Below are positions 1-9,956 of a DNA stretch of 64,000 nt, piece by piece. The notes under the pieces are model-generated. The model saw only the letters and a program-made list of their open reading frames with translations. It was not told the origin of the DNA and searched no databases. The position numbers and the translations under genes are program-made. The DNA is from Clitopilus passeckerianus (taxonomy: Eukaryota > Basidiomycota > Agaricomycetes > Agaricales > Entolomataceae), in contig CALYLX010000136.1 in NCBI GenBank assembly GCA_944990035.1, positions 1,178,001 through 1,242,000 of the forward strand. The letters run 5' to 3'. How positions within the stretch are numbered: position 1 is the first letter of the stretch; each line of letters begins with the position of its first letter.

Positions 1-135
1 AGAGTTATGTCAGCCCAAAGCCAAGATGTCAAACTATGATATACATTATTCTCAAGATTTTATTAATTTATTCCATAAGCTATTCACTAATCTTTGAAAA
101 AGTAGCAAACATTAGAAGAGTTTTGTTGCCCACTG
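1..135. mobile_element. Right-end remnant of a Tc1 element (subfamily A), cut by the window edge
   Basis: The sequence matches the outer part of the right inverted repeat of the subfamily A elements and ends GTTTTGTTGCCCACTG followed by the TA target dinucleotide at 136-137. The rest of the element lies outside the window. It sits 113 bp before the next Tc1 copy. The 136-248 stretch between them is AT-rich and I see nothing in it. Confidence 0.85.
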
Positions 136-248
136 TAAGTACATCTAAAAAGCACATTCTTATGCACATTTGACTGTTTTACCTATATTTTATGTTTCAA
201 TTGCTATGTTTTTCATTTCTACTAGTACCACCTATTGTATACCATGTA

Positions 249-457
249 CAGTGGGCAACAAAACCCTTCCAATGTTTACTACTTTTCCAAAGATGTGTTA
301 ATAGCTAATGAAATAAATTATGCAAAATCTTGAAAATAATATATATCATAGTTCAATCTCTTGGCTTGATGCTGACATAACCCTGAGGCTGTGCTTCCAC
401 TTTTAGCAGGTGTTTCACACAGTACAAGGTGGTGACCCATTGGAAGGGTTTTGTTGC
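249..457 (+). repeat. Left long inverted repeat of Tc1 copy A
   Basis: 209 bp, repeated in inverse orientation at 1646-1854. The outer motif CAACAAAACCCTTCCAATG is mirrored at the inner end as CATTGGAAGGGTTTTGTTG. Such paired sites at arm ends are where Tc1-type transposases with long inverted repeats normally bind; binding here is inferred. Confidence 0.9.
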
Positions 458-479
458 TAGGTGTTTTGAATCTAGTAAT

Positions 480-562
480 CATGTGATAAGTCACATGATA
501 CTCGAGTTTGTTGATTGTAGTCAACAAGGTCATGTGACTAGAGTGTCAGTACACTATATATA
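480..562 (+). promoter_or_regulatory. Putative Tc1 promoter with palindromic upstream module
   Basis: Between the left inverted repeat and the transposase start lie the palindrome CATGTGATAAGTCACATG (480-497), an inverted repeat TTGTTGA/TCAACAA (508-527), a CATGTGAC copy (531-538) and a TATA-like TATATATA (555-562) 37 bp before the ATG at 599. The same order is found in copies E and F, and related versions precede the transposases of copies C and D. CATGTG/CACATG is an E-box type core; regulation by a host factor is inference. Confidence 0.55.
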
Positions 563-598
563 CAGCTGACCCAAGTGCTGCTTTGCCCCCAACCCATC

Positions 599-1614
599 AT
601 GCATGCTCTCACCAAAGCTCAGACTACCTGTGTCATTGAACTGCTTCATACTGGCCTCTCTGCCACTCATATTCATAAAGAGACTGGAATTGGCCTTGCT
701 TCTATTAGCAGAATACATGATAAGCACTGTCCTCACCTTCCCAAGTCATCTGGTGGCCGTCCTCCCAAGCTTATGCCTGCCAACATCAAATACACAAAAC
801 TCAATATGTGCATGGGCAAGATTTCTACAGCTGTCCAAGCTGCTAGAGTTCTTCAAGATATTACCAACACAACTGTCACATCTCAGACAGTACTCAGAAA
901 CCTCAAAAACACTGGTTGGAAGTCCTTCAGAAAGGTGAAACGACCTGCACTTGACCAGAAGCATATTCGGGCACGGAAGGAGTTTGCAGAGAGGCATAAG
1001 AAGTGGACTGTAGATGATTGGAAGAAGGTCTATTGGTCTGATGAGACTAAAATCAACTGGTTGGGGCAGATGGGAATGAGAGAGTATGGGCAGGGAAGGA
1101 GGAGGGGCTTAACAAGTGACGCGTCAAAGAAACCCGGAAATTTGGAGGAGGAAATATTATGATGTGGGGCTGTATGGGATGGGATGGGGTTGGATATGCT
1201 ACCAGAATTGAAAGTACCATGGGCAAGGTCCTTTACACTTCAATCCTGGAGGAGGAACTTCAGGCTAGCCTAAAGTACTATAAGGTAAAAGTGAAGGATA
1301 TGATTTTTCAGCAGGACAATGACCCCAAGCACACCAGCAACATGGCCAAGGAATGGTTTAAACACTACAAAATAAAGGTTCTAATCTGGCCAGCAAACTC
1401 TCCTGATATAAACCCTATTGAACATCTTTGGGTTCATGTCAAAAAAGAGCTTAGCAAGTATAATTCTCCACCTAATAGAGTATTAGAGCTTTGGGCAAGA
1501 GTAGAGAAGGTTTGGAATGAGATTCCAGCAGAGGTGTGCCAGAACTTAATAGAGTCAATGCCTAGAAGGATTCAGGCAGTAGTTGATGCCAAGGGAAAGT
1601 GGACTAAGTACTAA
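599..1614 (+). pseudogene. Broken Tc1 (DD34E) transposase, copy A
   Basis: The reading frame starts at ATG 599, aligned with the start of the intact copy D protein; upstream in-frame starts are not ATG. The first part carries the paired helix-turn-helix DNA-binding region and the WSDETKI motif with the first catalytic aspartate. One base is missing near 1061 relative to copy A2 (TTTGGGG has become TTGGGG), which shifts the frame; the second part is open from about 1159 to 1614. It carries QQDND and PIEHLW, the second Asp and the Glu of DD34E, and the C-terminal ESMPRRIQAVVDAKGKWTKY. Apart from this single deletion the gene looks complete. Confidence 0.9.
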
Positions 1615-1645
1615 AATTAATGTATTTCTGTTTTTAAAATCAGTA

Positions 1646-1854
1646 GCAACAAAACCCTTCCAATGGGTCACCACCTTGTACTGTGTGAAACACCTGCTAA
1701 AAGTGGAAGCACAGCCTCAGGATTATGTCAGCGTCAAGCCAAGAGATTGAACTATGATGTATATTATTTTCAAGATTTTACATAATTTATTCCATCAGCT
1801 ATTAACACATTTTTGAAAAAGTAGCAAACATTGGAAGGGTTTTGTTGCCCACTG
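1646..1854 (-). repeat. Right long inverted repeat of Tc1 copy A
   Basis: Inverse copy of 249-457, same length, with the mirrored inner and outer motifs. Confidence 0.9.
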
Positions 1855-2182
1855 TATATAGCATCTATAAATGGCCTAAAAGCTGCAAATAAATGGTTTT
1901 CTCATGCAGAAGATTTCTAAATGTCACATATTTTGTCCAGCTTACTTGGACCATCAAAAAAGTGGCTCATGAAATTAGAAGTATTTCTTCACAATACATG
2001 GGCAGAATACTGCTAAAATGTGCATTTATGCATATTTAGAGCTATAAGCTACAGTAAGCAACAAAAGTGTTCCAATGTTTGCTACTTTTCTAAAGATACT
2101 TTAATAGCTTAGGCAATAAAATTGATAAAATCATTGAAATATTACCCAATATAGTTTAGGATTATGGCTTGAGGCTGACATA

Positions 2183-2392
2183 CAGTGACTCAAACAATTG
2201 TCCCAATGTTTCGCACTTTTTGAGTGTTTGGTTAATAACTTTAGACCAAGTACAAATAAGACTAAAGTGTAGGTATATATCTAAAAGCATTTGATCCCAG
2301 CTTCTAGAATATATAAAAACATTATAACTCTGATCAAAACCGATGGAGATATAGTGCAAACAAAATAGAGAAACATTGGGACAATTATTTGG
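2183..2392 (+). repeat. Left long inverted repeat of Tc1 copy B
   Basis: About 210 bp, inverse copy at 3591-3799. The outer ATTGTCCCAATG is mirrored at the inner end as CATTGGGACAAT. Confidence 0.88.
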
Positions 2393-2542
2393 CTGTGCCT
2401 CAGAAATACCAGAACAGCCTTATTGCAGTGCACATAGCCTTTGGCTGTGGCATATAGCCTCATATATATATGCCACAGCCATATGGCAGTGCTGGCCATA
2501 CATATAAGCAGCTGAAATGCTCTAAATTTCTCATAATCCACT

Positions 2543-3559
2543 ATGCACCCTATTCCTTCTGCTCAAAAGGAAAATATCATTGCTCTAGCTTCTAATCAAT
2601 ACTCTATTCGTGCTATTGCCTCCAAACTCAATGTGGGCAAGTCTACTGTCTCTAGGGTACTTCAAGAAACCTGTCCCAACCGCTCTAGCCTCTCCTCTGG
2701 CCGCCCCTCCAAGCTTTCTTCTACCAATGAACGGGCTATTATGGCACAACTCAACACTGGCAGGTCCCTTAACGCTGTGCAGGTCACCAAACACATCAAC
2801 ACCATTATCTCCAACCCTGTCTCCTCACAAACAGTCAGAAATGTACTCAAGAAAAACAATTTCTATGCTGTTGTGTTGAAGCCAAAGCCATTGCTTACTG
2901 CTAAACAAAGAAGAGCACGAGTAGCTTGGTGCCACAAGTACAAGGAATGGACTGTGGAGGACTGGAAAAGGGTGGTATGGTCAGATGAGACCAAGATCAA
3001 TAGGATTGGGTCAGATGGAAGGCAATGGACATGGAAACAGAAGGGCCAGGGCCTGATTCCAAGAGAAGTCAAAAAAACAGTAAAACATGGTGGAGGAAAC
3101 ATCATGGTATGGGGCTGTATGGGGTGGAATGGAGTTGGGCAACTTTCAAAAATTGAGGGTATCATGGACCGCTTCCAGTATCGGGATATTTTGGACACCC
3201 AGCTTCTGGTCAGCATGGAAAATTTGGACATTCCAGAAGACGATAGGATTTTCCAGCAAGACAACGACCCCAAGCACATCTCCAATGTGGTCCGAGAGTG
3301 GATGGAGGACAATGATATTGATCTTCTAGATTGGCCTGCACAATCCCCTGACCTAAACCCTATTGAACACCTCTGGGAACATATCAAACGAAAGCTTAAT
3401 GAACATCCAACTCATGCTAAGGGAGTCTGGGAGGTTTGGGAGAGAGTTGCAGCTGTATGGGAGAATATACCAGCAGAAGTGTGTCAGAACTTAATTGAAA
3501 GTATGCCTAGAAGGATAGATGCAGTACTCAAGGCCAAGGGAGGCAATACCAAGTACTAA
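2543..3559 (+). CDS. Intact Tc1 (DD34E) transposase, copy B, 338 aa
   Basis: Cut-and-paste transposase acting on the flanking inverted repeats at TA sites. The 338-residue length matches the family. Residues about 1-110 form the paired helix-turn-helix DNA-binding region; the GRPSKL segment (53-58) sits between the two halves. The catalytic triad is visible as D148 in WSDETKI, D240 in FQQDND and E275 in LNPIEHLW, with exactly 34 residues between the last two, the Tc1 signature. The glycine-rich GGGNIMVWGCMGW box is at 183-195. The start is the first ATG after the promoter region. It differs considerably from the A-group proteins but keeps the same C-terminal motif. No internal stop or frameshift; activity is plausible but inferred. 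Confidence 0.95.
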   Translation: MHPIPSAQKENIIALASNQYSIRAIASKLNVGKSTVSRVLQETCPNRSSLSSGRPSKLSSTNERAIMAQLNTGRSLNAVQVTKHINTIISNPVSSQTVRNVLKKNNFYAVVLKPKPLLTAKQRRARVAWCHKYKEWTVEDWKRVVWSDETKINRIGSDGRQWTWKQKGQGLIPREVKKTVKHGGGNIMVWGCMGWNGVGQLSKIEGIMDRFQYRDILDTQLLVSMENLDIPEDDRIFQQDNDPKHISNVVREWMEDNDIDLLDWPAQSPDLNPIEHLWEHIKRKLNEHPTHAKGVWEVWERVAAVWENIPAEVCQNLIESMPRRIDAVLKAKGGNTKY

Positions 3560-3590
3560 TTGCTTTATTTTGTATATTTCTGGGACCTAG

Positions 3591-3799
3591 CCAAATAATT
3601 GTCCCAATGTTCTCTGTTTTGTTTGCACTATATCTCCATCAGTTATGATCGGAGTTATAATATTTTTATATATTCTAGAAGCTGGGATCAAATGCTTTTA
3701 AATATATACCTACACTTTAGTCTTATTTGTACTTGGTCTAAAGTTTTTAACCAAACACTCAAAAAGTGCGAAACATTGGGACAATTGTTTGAGTCACTG
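3591..3799 (-). repeat. Right long inverted repeat of Tc1 copy B
   Basis: Inverse copy of 2183-2392 with a handful of differences. Confidence 0.88.
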
Positions 3800-4186
3800 T
3801 AAGCATGAGGTTGTGCAATTAATTTTGATGAATGATATAAGCAAAACAAAACAGCAACTTATTGGAACAGTTATGTAACTGCTTGATGGAAAACTGTGAA
3901 TTATCTAATAAGTCATGTGACACTCTACTTTGTTGATTGCAACCAACAAGGTCATGTGACTAGAGTGTGATATTAGTATATAAGTAGCTGTCCAGTTCAT
4001 CCTAGACCCCCAACTCTGCTATGAAGTCCCTCCATCAGGAAAATATATGCCAACTTGACATCAACTTGTAAAAACTTGATGAAACATCAAGTAGAGTGTC
4101 AAGTAGACATAGCTTGCAGCCTAACTTATGGCTACTTATAGCACTTATAGCTTACTTATACATACTTATGAAAGTCATCAAGTAGT

Positions 4187-5248
4187 ATGGCAATTCATGT
4201 TTTCACCAAGTATGGCCAAGTTGACAGATATTTTCCTGATGTCACCAAGGCTCAAATTATCCGCATTGTTGAACTGCTTCAATCTGGTGCCTCTGTCCAC
4301 CAGATCAACAGAGACACTGGTGTCGGCCTTGCTTCTATCTCTAAAATCCGTAATCAACATCTTCCAAACCTTGATAAGTCTTCTGGTGGCCGGCCAGCCA
4401 AGCTTACCTCTGCCAACATCGACTACACCAAATGCGCAATGCACATGGGCAAGCTTTCTACAGCTACTGAGGCTACACAGGCCTTATGTAATATCACCAA
4501 CCAACCTCTCTCAGCTCAGACTGTGTGCTGTGACTTGCGTAACACTGGTTGGAAAGCTGTGAAGAAGAGGAAAATGCCTGCACTCAAAAAACAGCATAAG
4601 CACCTTCGGAAGAAATTTGCAGAACAACATCTGCACTGGACCGTGGAGGACTAGAAGCATGTTATATAGTCTGATGAGACTAAAATCAACTGCTTGGGGT
4701 CAGATGGGACACAATGGGTCTGGAAAGAGGAAGGAGAGGGCCTTAATGCATGCACAGTGCAGTAAACCACTAAATACGGTGGTGGAAGTATCATGGTGTG
4801 GGGTTGTATGGGATGGGAGGGGGTTGGATATGCTACCAGAATTGAAGGTAATATGGATGCTCAACTTTACACGCAGATTTTAGATGAAGATCTCTGGCAA
4901 ACTCTGGAGTGGTATGAACTCGAACCCGAGGACATTATATTCCAGCAAGACAACAACTCCAAGCACACCAGCAAACTAGCCAAGAAATGGTTTGAAGACC
5001 ATGATATCAATGTTCTCATATGGCCAGCACATTCTCCCGATATGAACCCTATTAAACACCTTTGGGTTCATGTCAAGAATGTGCTCAAAAAGTTTGATTA
5101 TCCACCTGGTGGAGTTTTGGACCTTTGGGAGAGGGTAGCCAAGTTGTGGAATGAGATACCCAAGGAAGTGTGTCAGAATTTGATTGAATCTATGCCTAGG
5201 AGGATTCAGGCAGTAGCTAAAGCCAAGGGAGCCTGGACTAAGTACTAA
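4187..5248 (+). pseudogene. Dead Tc1 transposase of copy C
   Basis: ATG 4187 opens a transposase frame with the DNA-binding region intact. A TGG codon has become TAG at about 4652-4654 (VED-stop instead of VEDWK), the region before 4793 is frameshifted, and the frame resumes to the stop at 5248. The catalytic glutamate is also gone: the box reads PIKHLW where the intact copies have PIEHLW (GAA to AAA). The gene therefore could not work even without the nonsense codon. The N terminus is about 12 residues longer than in subfamily A. Confidence 0.92.
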
Positions 5249-5490
5249 ACTAGATGTATTCTTACTATGTAATTACCCTGTTACAAAACTGTTCCAATGA
5301 GTAACCATTTTATTTTGCTTATATCATCCATCAAACTTCATTGCACAGCCTCATGCTTATGTCAGCCTCAAGCCATGATCCTAAACTATATTGGGTAATA
5401 TTTCAATGATTTTATCAATTTTATTTCCTAAGCTATTAAAGCATCTTTAGAAAAATAGCAAACATTGGAACACTTTTGTTGCTTACTGTA

Positions 5491-6249
5491 TGCCTCTATA
5501 AGTTTAATAGCTTTCTGGTAGCTCGAATATGATGCTTTACATATTTTCCACCATTCTCAACCTGCCCACCACTTCGAATTATAATTGTGGCCATCATAAA
5601 GTATTCTAAACTCTGAAGGTGAAGCATTTCACTTTATTTGTTTTTCAATGATTAAACTACAAAAGGTGTTATAAATGAATAGCAACTGCACCAGCCAACT
5701 TCTCCTATGATACATGGATGTATTGAGATCTTTTCTATGCCTAATTCTTTATTGCCATTGATATTTGGATCTAAATAAGGAAAGTGCATCAATTCTGCCA
5801 TTAAATGACAAAAGCAGTAATCTTCTAGTTGTTTTTAAGCCACAAATACATGTGGGTTAGTCATATACAGAGTTGAACTTCTTGTATACTATTTGTATTA
5901 CACTACAGTTATGTTTTCTAGATATTCTAAATAGAAGATTAGCTCTTCTTCAATTTCTACAATGGTTAATACAGTCTTATATAATCAATCAGCATTGATG
6001 GCCACTATTAGCATCAGAAAAATCATAAAGTACTTGACCTATCTTGACCCTTCTTGAACTCAATTTTTTTAAACTAGTCTTAGTTAGATTGTATTCAAGT
6101 TGACCAAGCAACCAAATTTTAACTACAATGCTCCCTGTTAGGCCCAGACATTCAAGACATCTAAATTCAGTGTACGTTGCCACAAAGCTTTGTCTAGAAC
6201 TATATAAGGATCAGAAAACATCAGACAGGAGTTATAATAGTCCAAAATA
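5491..6249. other. AT-rich stretch without recognisable gene
   Basis: Only short, unsupported open frames occur here. I see no element ends, motifs or RNA gene. Confidence 0.6.
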
Positions 6250-6463
6250 CAGTGACTCAAACAATTGTCTGCATGTTTTGCACCTTGTTAGTGTTTGCCT
6301 AATAACTTTAGCTAAAGTACAAATAACACCAAAGAAGTGGTACATAAAAGAAAGCATTTGATCTCAGCTTTTGGAATATATCAGAGTTATGTGATTTGAA
6401 CTAAAATTGATGAAGATATAGCGCAAATCAAACACAGAAATATGCAGGCAATTATTTGGCCAG
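6250..6463 (+). mobile_element. Solo inverted repeat of a subfamily B-like Tc1 element
   Basis: Begins TA|CAGTGACTCAAACAATTGTC like the left arm of copy B and follows it for about 214 bp to AATTATTTGGC, then homology stops; there is no transposase or second arm. The terminal ATTGTCCCAATG of copy B reads ATTGTCTGCATG here, and the mirrored inner site has changed in parallel (ATGCAGGCAAT), so it belongs to a distinct subfamily. Confidence 0.8.
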
Positions 6464-7141
6464 TACTTCGAAATAAGGAAACTAGGCATTTAAAACTTCA
6501 AATACTCTTTCCAAGCCCGTATTATAGTACAAATAGCTTTCTGAATACTATAACAGTATATGCAAGACATCTCTAAACATATCTCCCTAAAAATATGCTT
6601 TTGTGTTAATAAATTTAAAATAATAAAAATGTACTCAGCAAGTTTGGTCGTAAGGAGCACCAAAACCTACTAATTTGCAAGAAATAGCCTAGACGAATAG
6701 TCTTTTTACTTTGGGCATTTTTTTGCTCCTGTCAAAAGCATATATAGGACTGTTACATTTTAAAGAAATTAAATACTTATTAGAAAAAGCTAGGTCTACT
6801 ATTCAATATAATTGGTGTTTCCTAAGACAATATTATATTCCTCTTGGCACTAAGTTTTTCTTTGAGTCTTGCATAGCTTACCTGATTGCTTTAGCCAATT
6901 CAGGCCTGTAACATGATCTTTTTATAATTGTAATACATTATATTTTAGCATGTCCACTACAATTGGCTGCTTTCCAATGAATCACTATTCTTTTTGATTT
7001 TTATGTACTCTAGAACATTTAGATATAGTACTGACTGGCTTGAAAGTATACTCTTATACTTTGATAAAGCTAATTCTAGTGGTTGAAACCAATGACTTAT
7101 GCTCCATACTAATTATGCAAAATTTGGCATAAATAGATTTT
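6464..7141. other. AT-rich stretch without recognisable gene
   Basis: No supportable coding region, repeat end or motif was found. Confidence 0.55.
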
Positions 7142-7303
7142 TCATTACTACTGTGCATTTGCTCTGTAGTGCAGTTAAGAGCCTCCCCAAGGGTGGCAGG
7201 ATTGTTTGGCCCAATGGACACTCACAGTAATGAAGCCTGTTCATGCGCCATGTGGTGGGGTCCCCACTCCGCACAAGAGGGCACATATTGAAACTTGATT
7301 GTA
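7142..7303 (-). mobile_element. LINE family III fragment (RNase H end of ORF2)
   Basis: Minus-strand sequence matching about 59945-60090 of the long family III copy (the region encoding GPNNPATLGEAL and SRAEWGPHH). It ends at the TA where Tc1 copy A2 inserted. Family III sequence resumes after A2, but about 1 kb further upstream in the element. Confidence 0.85.
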
Positions 7304-8859
7304 CAGTGGGCAACAAAACCCTTCTAATGTTTGCTACTTTTTCAAAAATGTGTTAATAGCTGATGGAATAAATTATGCAAAATCTTGAAAATAATATACA
7401 TCATAGTTCAATCTCTTGGCTTGACGCTGATATAACCCTGAGGCTGTGCTTCCACTTTTAGCAGGTGTTTCACACAGTACAAGGTGGTGACCCATTGAAA
7501 GGGTTTTGTTGCTAGTTGTTCTGAGTCCAGTAATCATGTGACTAGAGTGTCAGTACATTATATATACAGCTGACCCAAGTGCTACTTTGCCCCCAACCCA
7601 TTATGCATGCTCTCACCAAAGCTCAGACTGCCTGTGTCATTGAACTGCTTCATACTGGCCTCACTGCCACTCATATCCATAAAGAGACTGGAATTGGCCT
7701 TGCTTCTATCAGCAGAATACGTGACAAGCACTGTTCTCACCTTCCCAAGTCATCTGGTGGCTGTCCTCCCAAGCTTACACCTGCCAACATCGAATATACA
7801 AAACTCAACATGCGCATGGGCAAGATTTCTACAGCTGTTCAGGCTGCTAGAGTTCTTCAAGATATTACCAACACAACTGTCACACCACAGACAGTACGCA
7901 GAAACCTCAAAAACACTGGTTGGAAGTCCTTCAGAAAGGTGAAACGACCTGCACTTGACCAGAAGCATATTCGGGCACGGAAGGAGTTTGCAGAGAGGCA
8001 TAAAGAGTGGACTGTAGATGATTGGAAGAAGGTCTATTGGTCTGATGAGACTAAAATCAACCGGTTTGGGGCAGATGGGAATGAGAGAGTATGGGCAGGG
8101 AAGGAGGAGGGGCTTAACAAGCGACGCGTCAAAGAAACCCGGAAATTTGGAGGAGGAAATATTATGATGTGGGGCTGTATGGGGTGGGATGGGGTTGGAT
8201 ATGCTACAAGAATTGAAGGTACTATGAACAAGGTCCTTTACACTTCAATTCTGGAGGAGGAACTTCAGGATAGCCTGAAGTACTATAAGGTAAAAGTGAA
8301 GGATATGATTTTCTAGCAGGATAACGACCCCAAGCACACCAGCAACATGGCCAAGGAATGGTTTGAAGACCACAAAATGAAGGTTCTAATCTGGCCAGCA
8401 AACTCTCCTGATATGAACCCTATTGAACATCTTTGGGTTCATGTCAAAAAAGAGCTTAGCAAGTACAATTCTCCACCTAGTGGAGTATTAGAACTTTGGG
8501 CAAGGGTGGAGAAGGTTTGGAATGCTATTCCAGCAGAGGTGTGCCAGAACTTAATAGAGTCAATGCCTAGGAGGATTCAGGCAGTAGTTGAGGCCAAGGG
8601 AAAGTGGACTAAGTACTAAAATCCATGTATTTCTGCTTTCAAAATCAGTAGCAACAAAACCCTTCCAATGGGTCACCACCTTGTACTGTGTGAAACACCT
8701 GCTAAAAGTGGAAGTACAGCCTCAGAGTTATGTCAGCATCAAGCCAAGAGATTGAACTATGATATATATTATTTTCAAGATTTTGCATAATTTATTTCAT
8801 TAGCTATTAACACATCTTTGGAAAAGTAGTAAACATTGGAAGGGTTTTGTTGCCCACTG
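7304..8859 (+). mobile_element. Tc1 element, subfamily A, copy A2 (1556 bp)
   Basis: Ends as in copy A, TA at 7302-7303 and 8860-8861, inverted repeats 7304-7512 and 8651-8859. Compared with copy A it lacks about 48 bp of the promoter module: the deletion removes everything between two CATGTGA repeats, including the TTGTTGA palindrome. Inserted in LINE family III sequence. Confidence 0.95.
7603..8619 (+). pseudogene. Tc1 transposase of copy A2 with one nonsense codon
   Basis: From ATG 7603 the frame encodes a full-length transposase with WSDETKINRFG, the glycine box, and PIEHLW. The only defect is at about 8314-8316, where CAG of the conserved FQQDND box has become TAG; the frame continues without shift to the stop at 8619. 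All three catalytic residues are otherwise present. It serves as the best reference for the decayed A, E and F copies. Confidence 0.93.
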
Positions 8860-8861
8860 TA

Positions 8862-9956
8862 GGAGCCCAAGTATTTCCAGAAGGTCTTTGGACTGAGTGG
8901 AGTATTGCCGGTGTAGAGTGCAAACCCCGGATCAACCAAAGGGTTGTTGTCACCAGGCTTATAGGAGAAATGGAACACTTCACTCTTGTCATGCTCCAGA
9001 ATAAGTCCTAAGTCAGTTATCAAGGAGTTGACGACTGCATAGGCCTGTTTGAGCTTGCAGAGGTTCTCCTCCCAAGTTATTGACTGAACAATAGTAGTGC
9101 CATCGTCCACATAACTCATAAGAGTTGCCACCTCTATGGGGACCCTAGAGGCGAAGATGCGCATCATGGGCACTAAGAATAGTGCTGACAAGATGGAAGA
9201 GAGTGCAGAGCCTTGGCCTACACCAACATCAGCATCATAGCTAGATGACACCTCGTAGTTCCACACATAGCGTATGCTGCAACCAACTAGATAGGACCTA
9301 AAGAAGTTCCCAATGCAGGGCACAAATCCAAGCCTATCTATGATCTGGACAAGCATATCATAGTTAAGAGATAGAAAGAACTGAGCAAGGTCAAATGCGA
9401 CCATGCTCATTTTAAGGCCACATGCCCAGCCAGCCTTAACAATGTGTAAGATAGATCCCAGCATTTTCAGTAGAGTGCTGGTGCACTCTACTAAATTGGT
9501 TGGGATGTAGAATACTGAACTTTGCAGCTTCAAACTGAAGCTGTCGTGCAAGCATTTTTTCAAGCAGTTTGCCCAAGGTGTTCAGAAGCACAATAGGCCT
9601 GAACATCTTGGTGGTGCTGTAGTGAGCTTTCCCAGTTTTGAGATGGCACCAGGTCAAGTGATCTGGACCTGGTGCAGATGTATTAGAGCATGGCTGAAGA
9701 GCTTCATAGAGCTCAGCAAGGGAAAACCACACCCACTCCATGGGCTGCTTAGCCTGCATCTGATCCAACACTGATAAGTTGACATTTCTGCCAGACACAA
9801 TGTTGTAGATAGAATAGAGTCCCTCAAACAGGAACTCTAGGGTGTTGCATAGGGCACCATTGAACATGATTGCCTTATGAGTAGAGAGCTGCTATGCCTT
9901 GACCCAGCTCATCAGGTCCCAGACGTGTTTGTTCATAGAAGCTATATCATGAATGC
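8862..9956 (-). pseudogene. LINE family III fragment: reverse transcriptase part of ORF2
   Basis: Minus strand. It encodes the pre-RT segment (NTSAPGPDHLTW), FRPIVLLNTLGKLLEKML, the A box AFDLAQFF, VGVGQGSALS and the catalytic YVDDG, then VFHFS and the LSPKTFWKYLG motif. A frameshift lies near 9480-9560. It is cut on the left by Tc1 copy A2 and on the right by the poly(T) of a family I LINE at 9957. The tryptophan at YVWNYEV is intact here, showing that the stop at the same place in the 59-64 kb copy is a mutation. Confidence 0.85.

Larger units (their letters stand above)
249..1854 (+). mobile_element. Tc1 element, subfamily A, copy A (1606 bp)
   Basis: The element starts CAGTGGGCAACAAAACCC and ends with its reverse complement, and is flanked by TA at 247-248 and 1855-1856, the target duplication expected of Tc1/mariner elements. 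The inverted repeats are about 209 bp long (249-457 and 1646-1854). Each begins with the motif CAACAAAACCCTTCCAATG and ends with an inverted copy of it, so each arm is itself mirror-ended. The single gene between them is a broken transposase. Close copies lie at 7304-8859, 17283-18771 and 57622-59170. Confidence 0.95.
2183..3799 (+). mobile_element. Tc1 element, subfamily B, nested in copy C (1617 bp)
   Basis: Ends CAGTGACTCAAACAATTGTC and its reverse complement; TA at 2181-2182 and 3800-3801. The disrupted copy C sequence rejoins across the TA, proving insertion after C. Inverted repeats are about 210 bp (2183-2392 and 3591-3799) and mirror-ended around ATTGTCCCAATG. It contains one intact transposase gene, so all parts needed for movement appear present. 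Confidence 0.95.
2052..5488 (+). mobile_element. Tc1 element, subfamily C, interrupted by copy B
   Basis: Outer ends CAGTAAGCAACAAAAGTG and the reverse complement at 5488, with TA at 2050-2051 and 5489-5490. Copy B sits in the left inverted repeat. When B and one TA are removed, the left arm matches the right arm (about 5280-5488) and the element is about 1.8 kb. The promoter module found in copy A (TTGTTGATTG, CATGTGAC, TATA) recurs at about 3905-3985. The left part between promoter and gene (about 4020-4186) has no feature I recognise. Confidence 0.9.

Noticed and set aside
5989..6361. Small frames at 5989-6183 and 6128-6361 as host genes
   Set aside because: They are short, without recognisable features, overlap each other on opposite strands, and the second runs into a Tc1 inverted repeat.
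6711..6911. 66-codon frame in AT-rich DNA
   Set aside because: AT-rich composition, no homology by eye and no promoter; likely chance.
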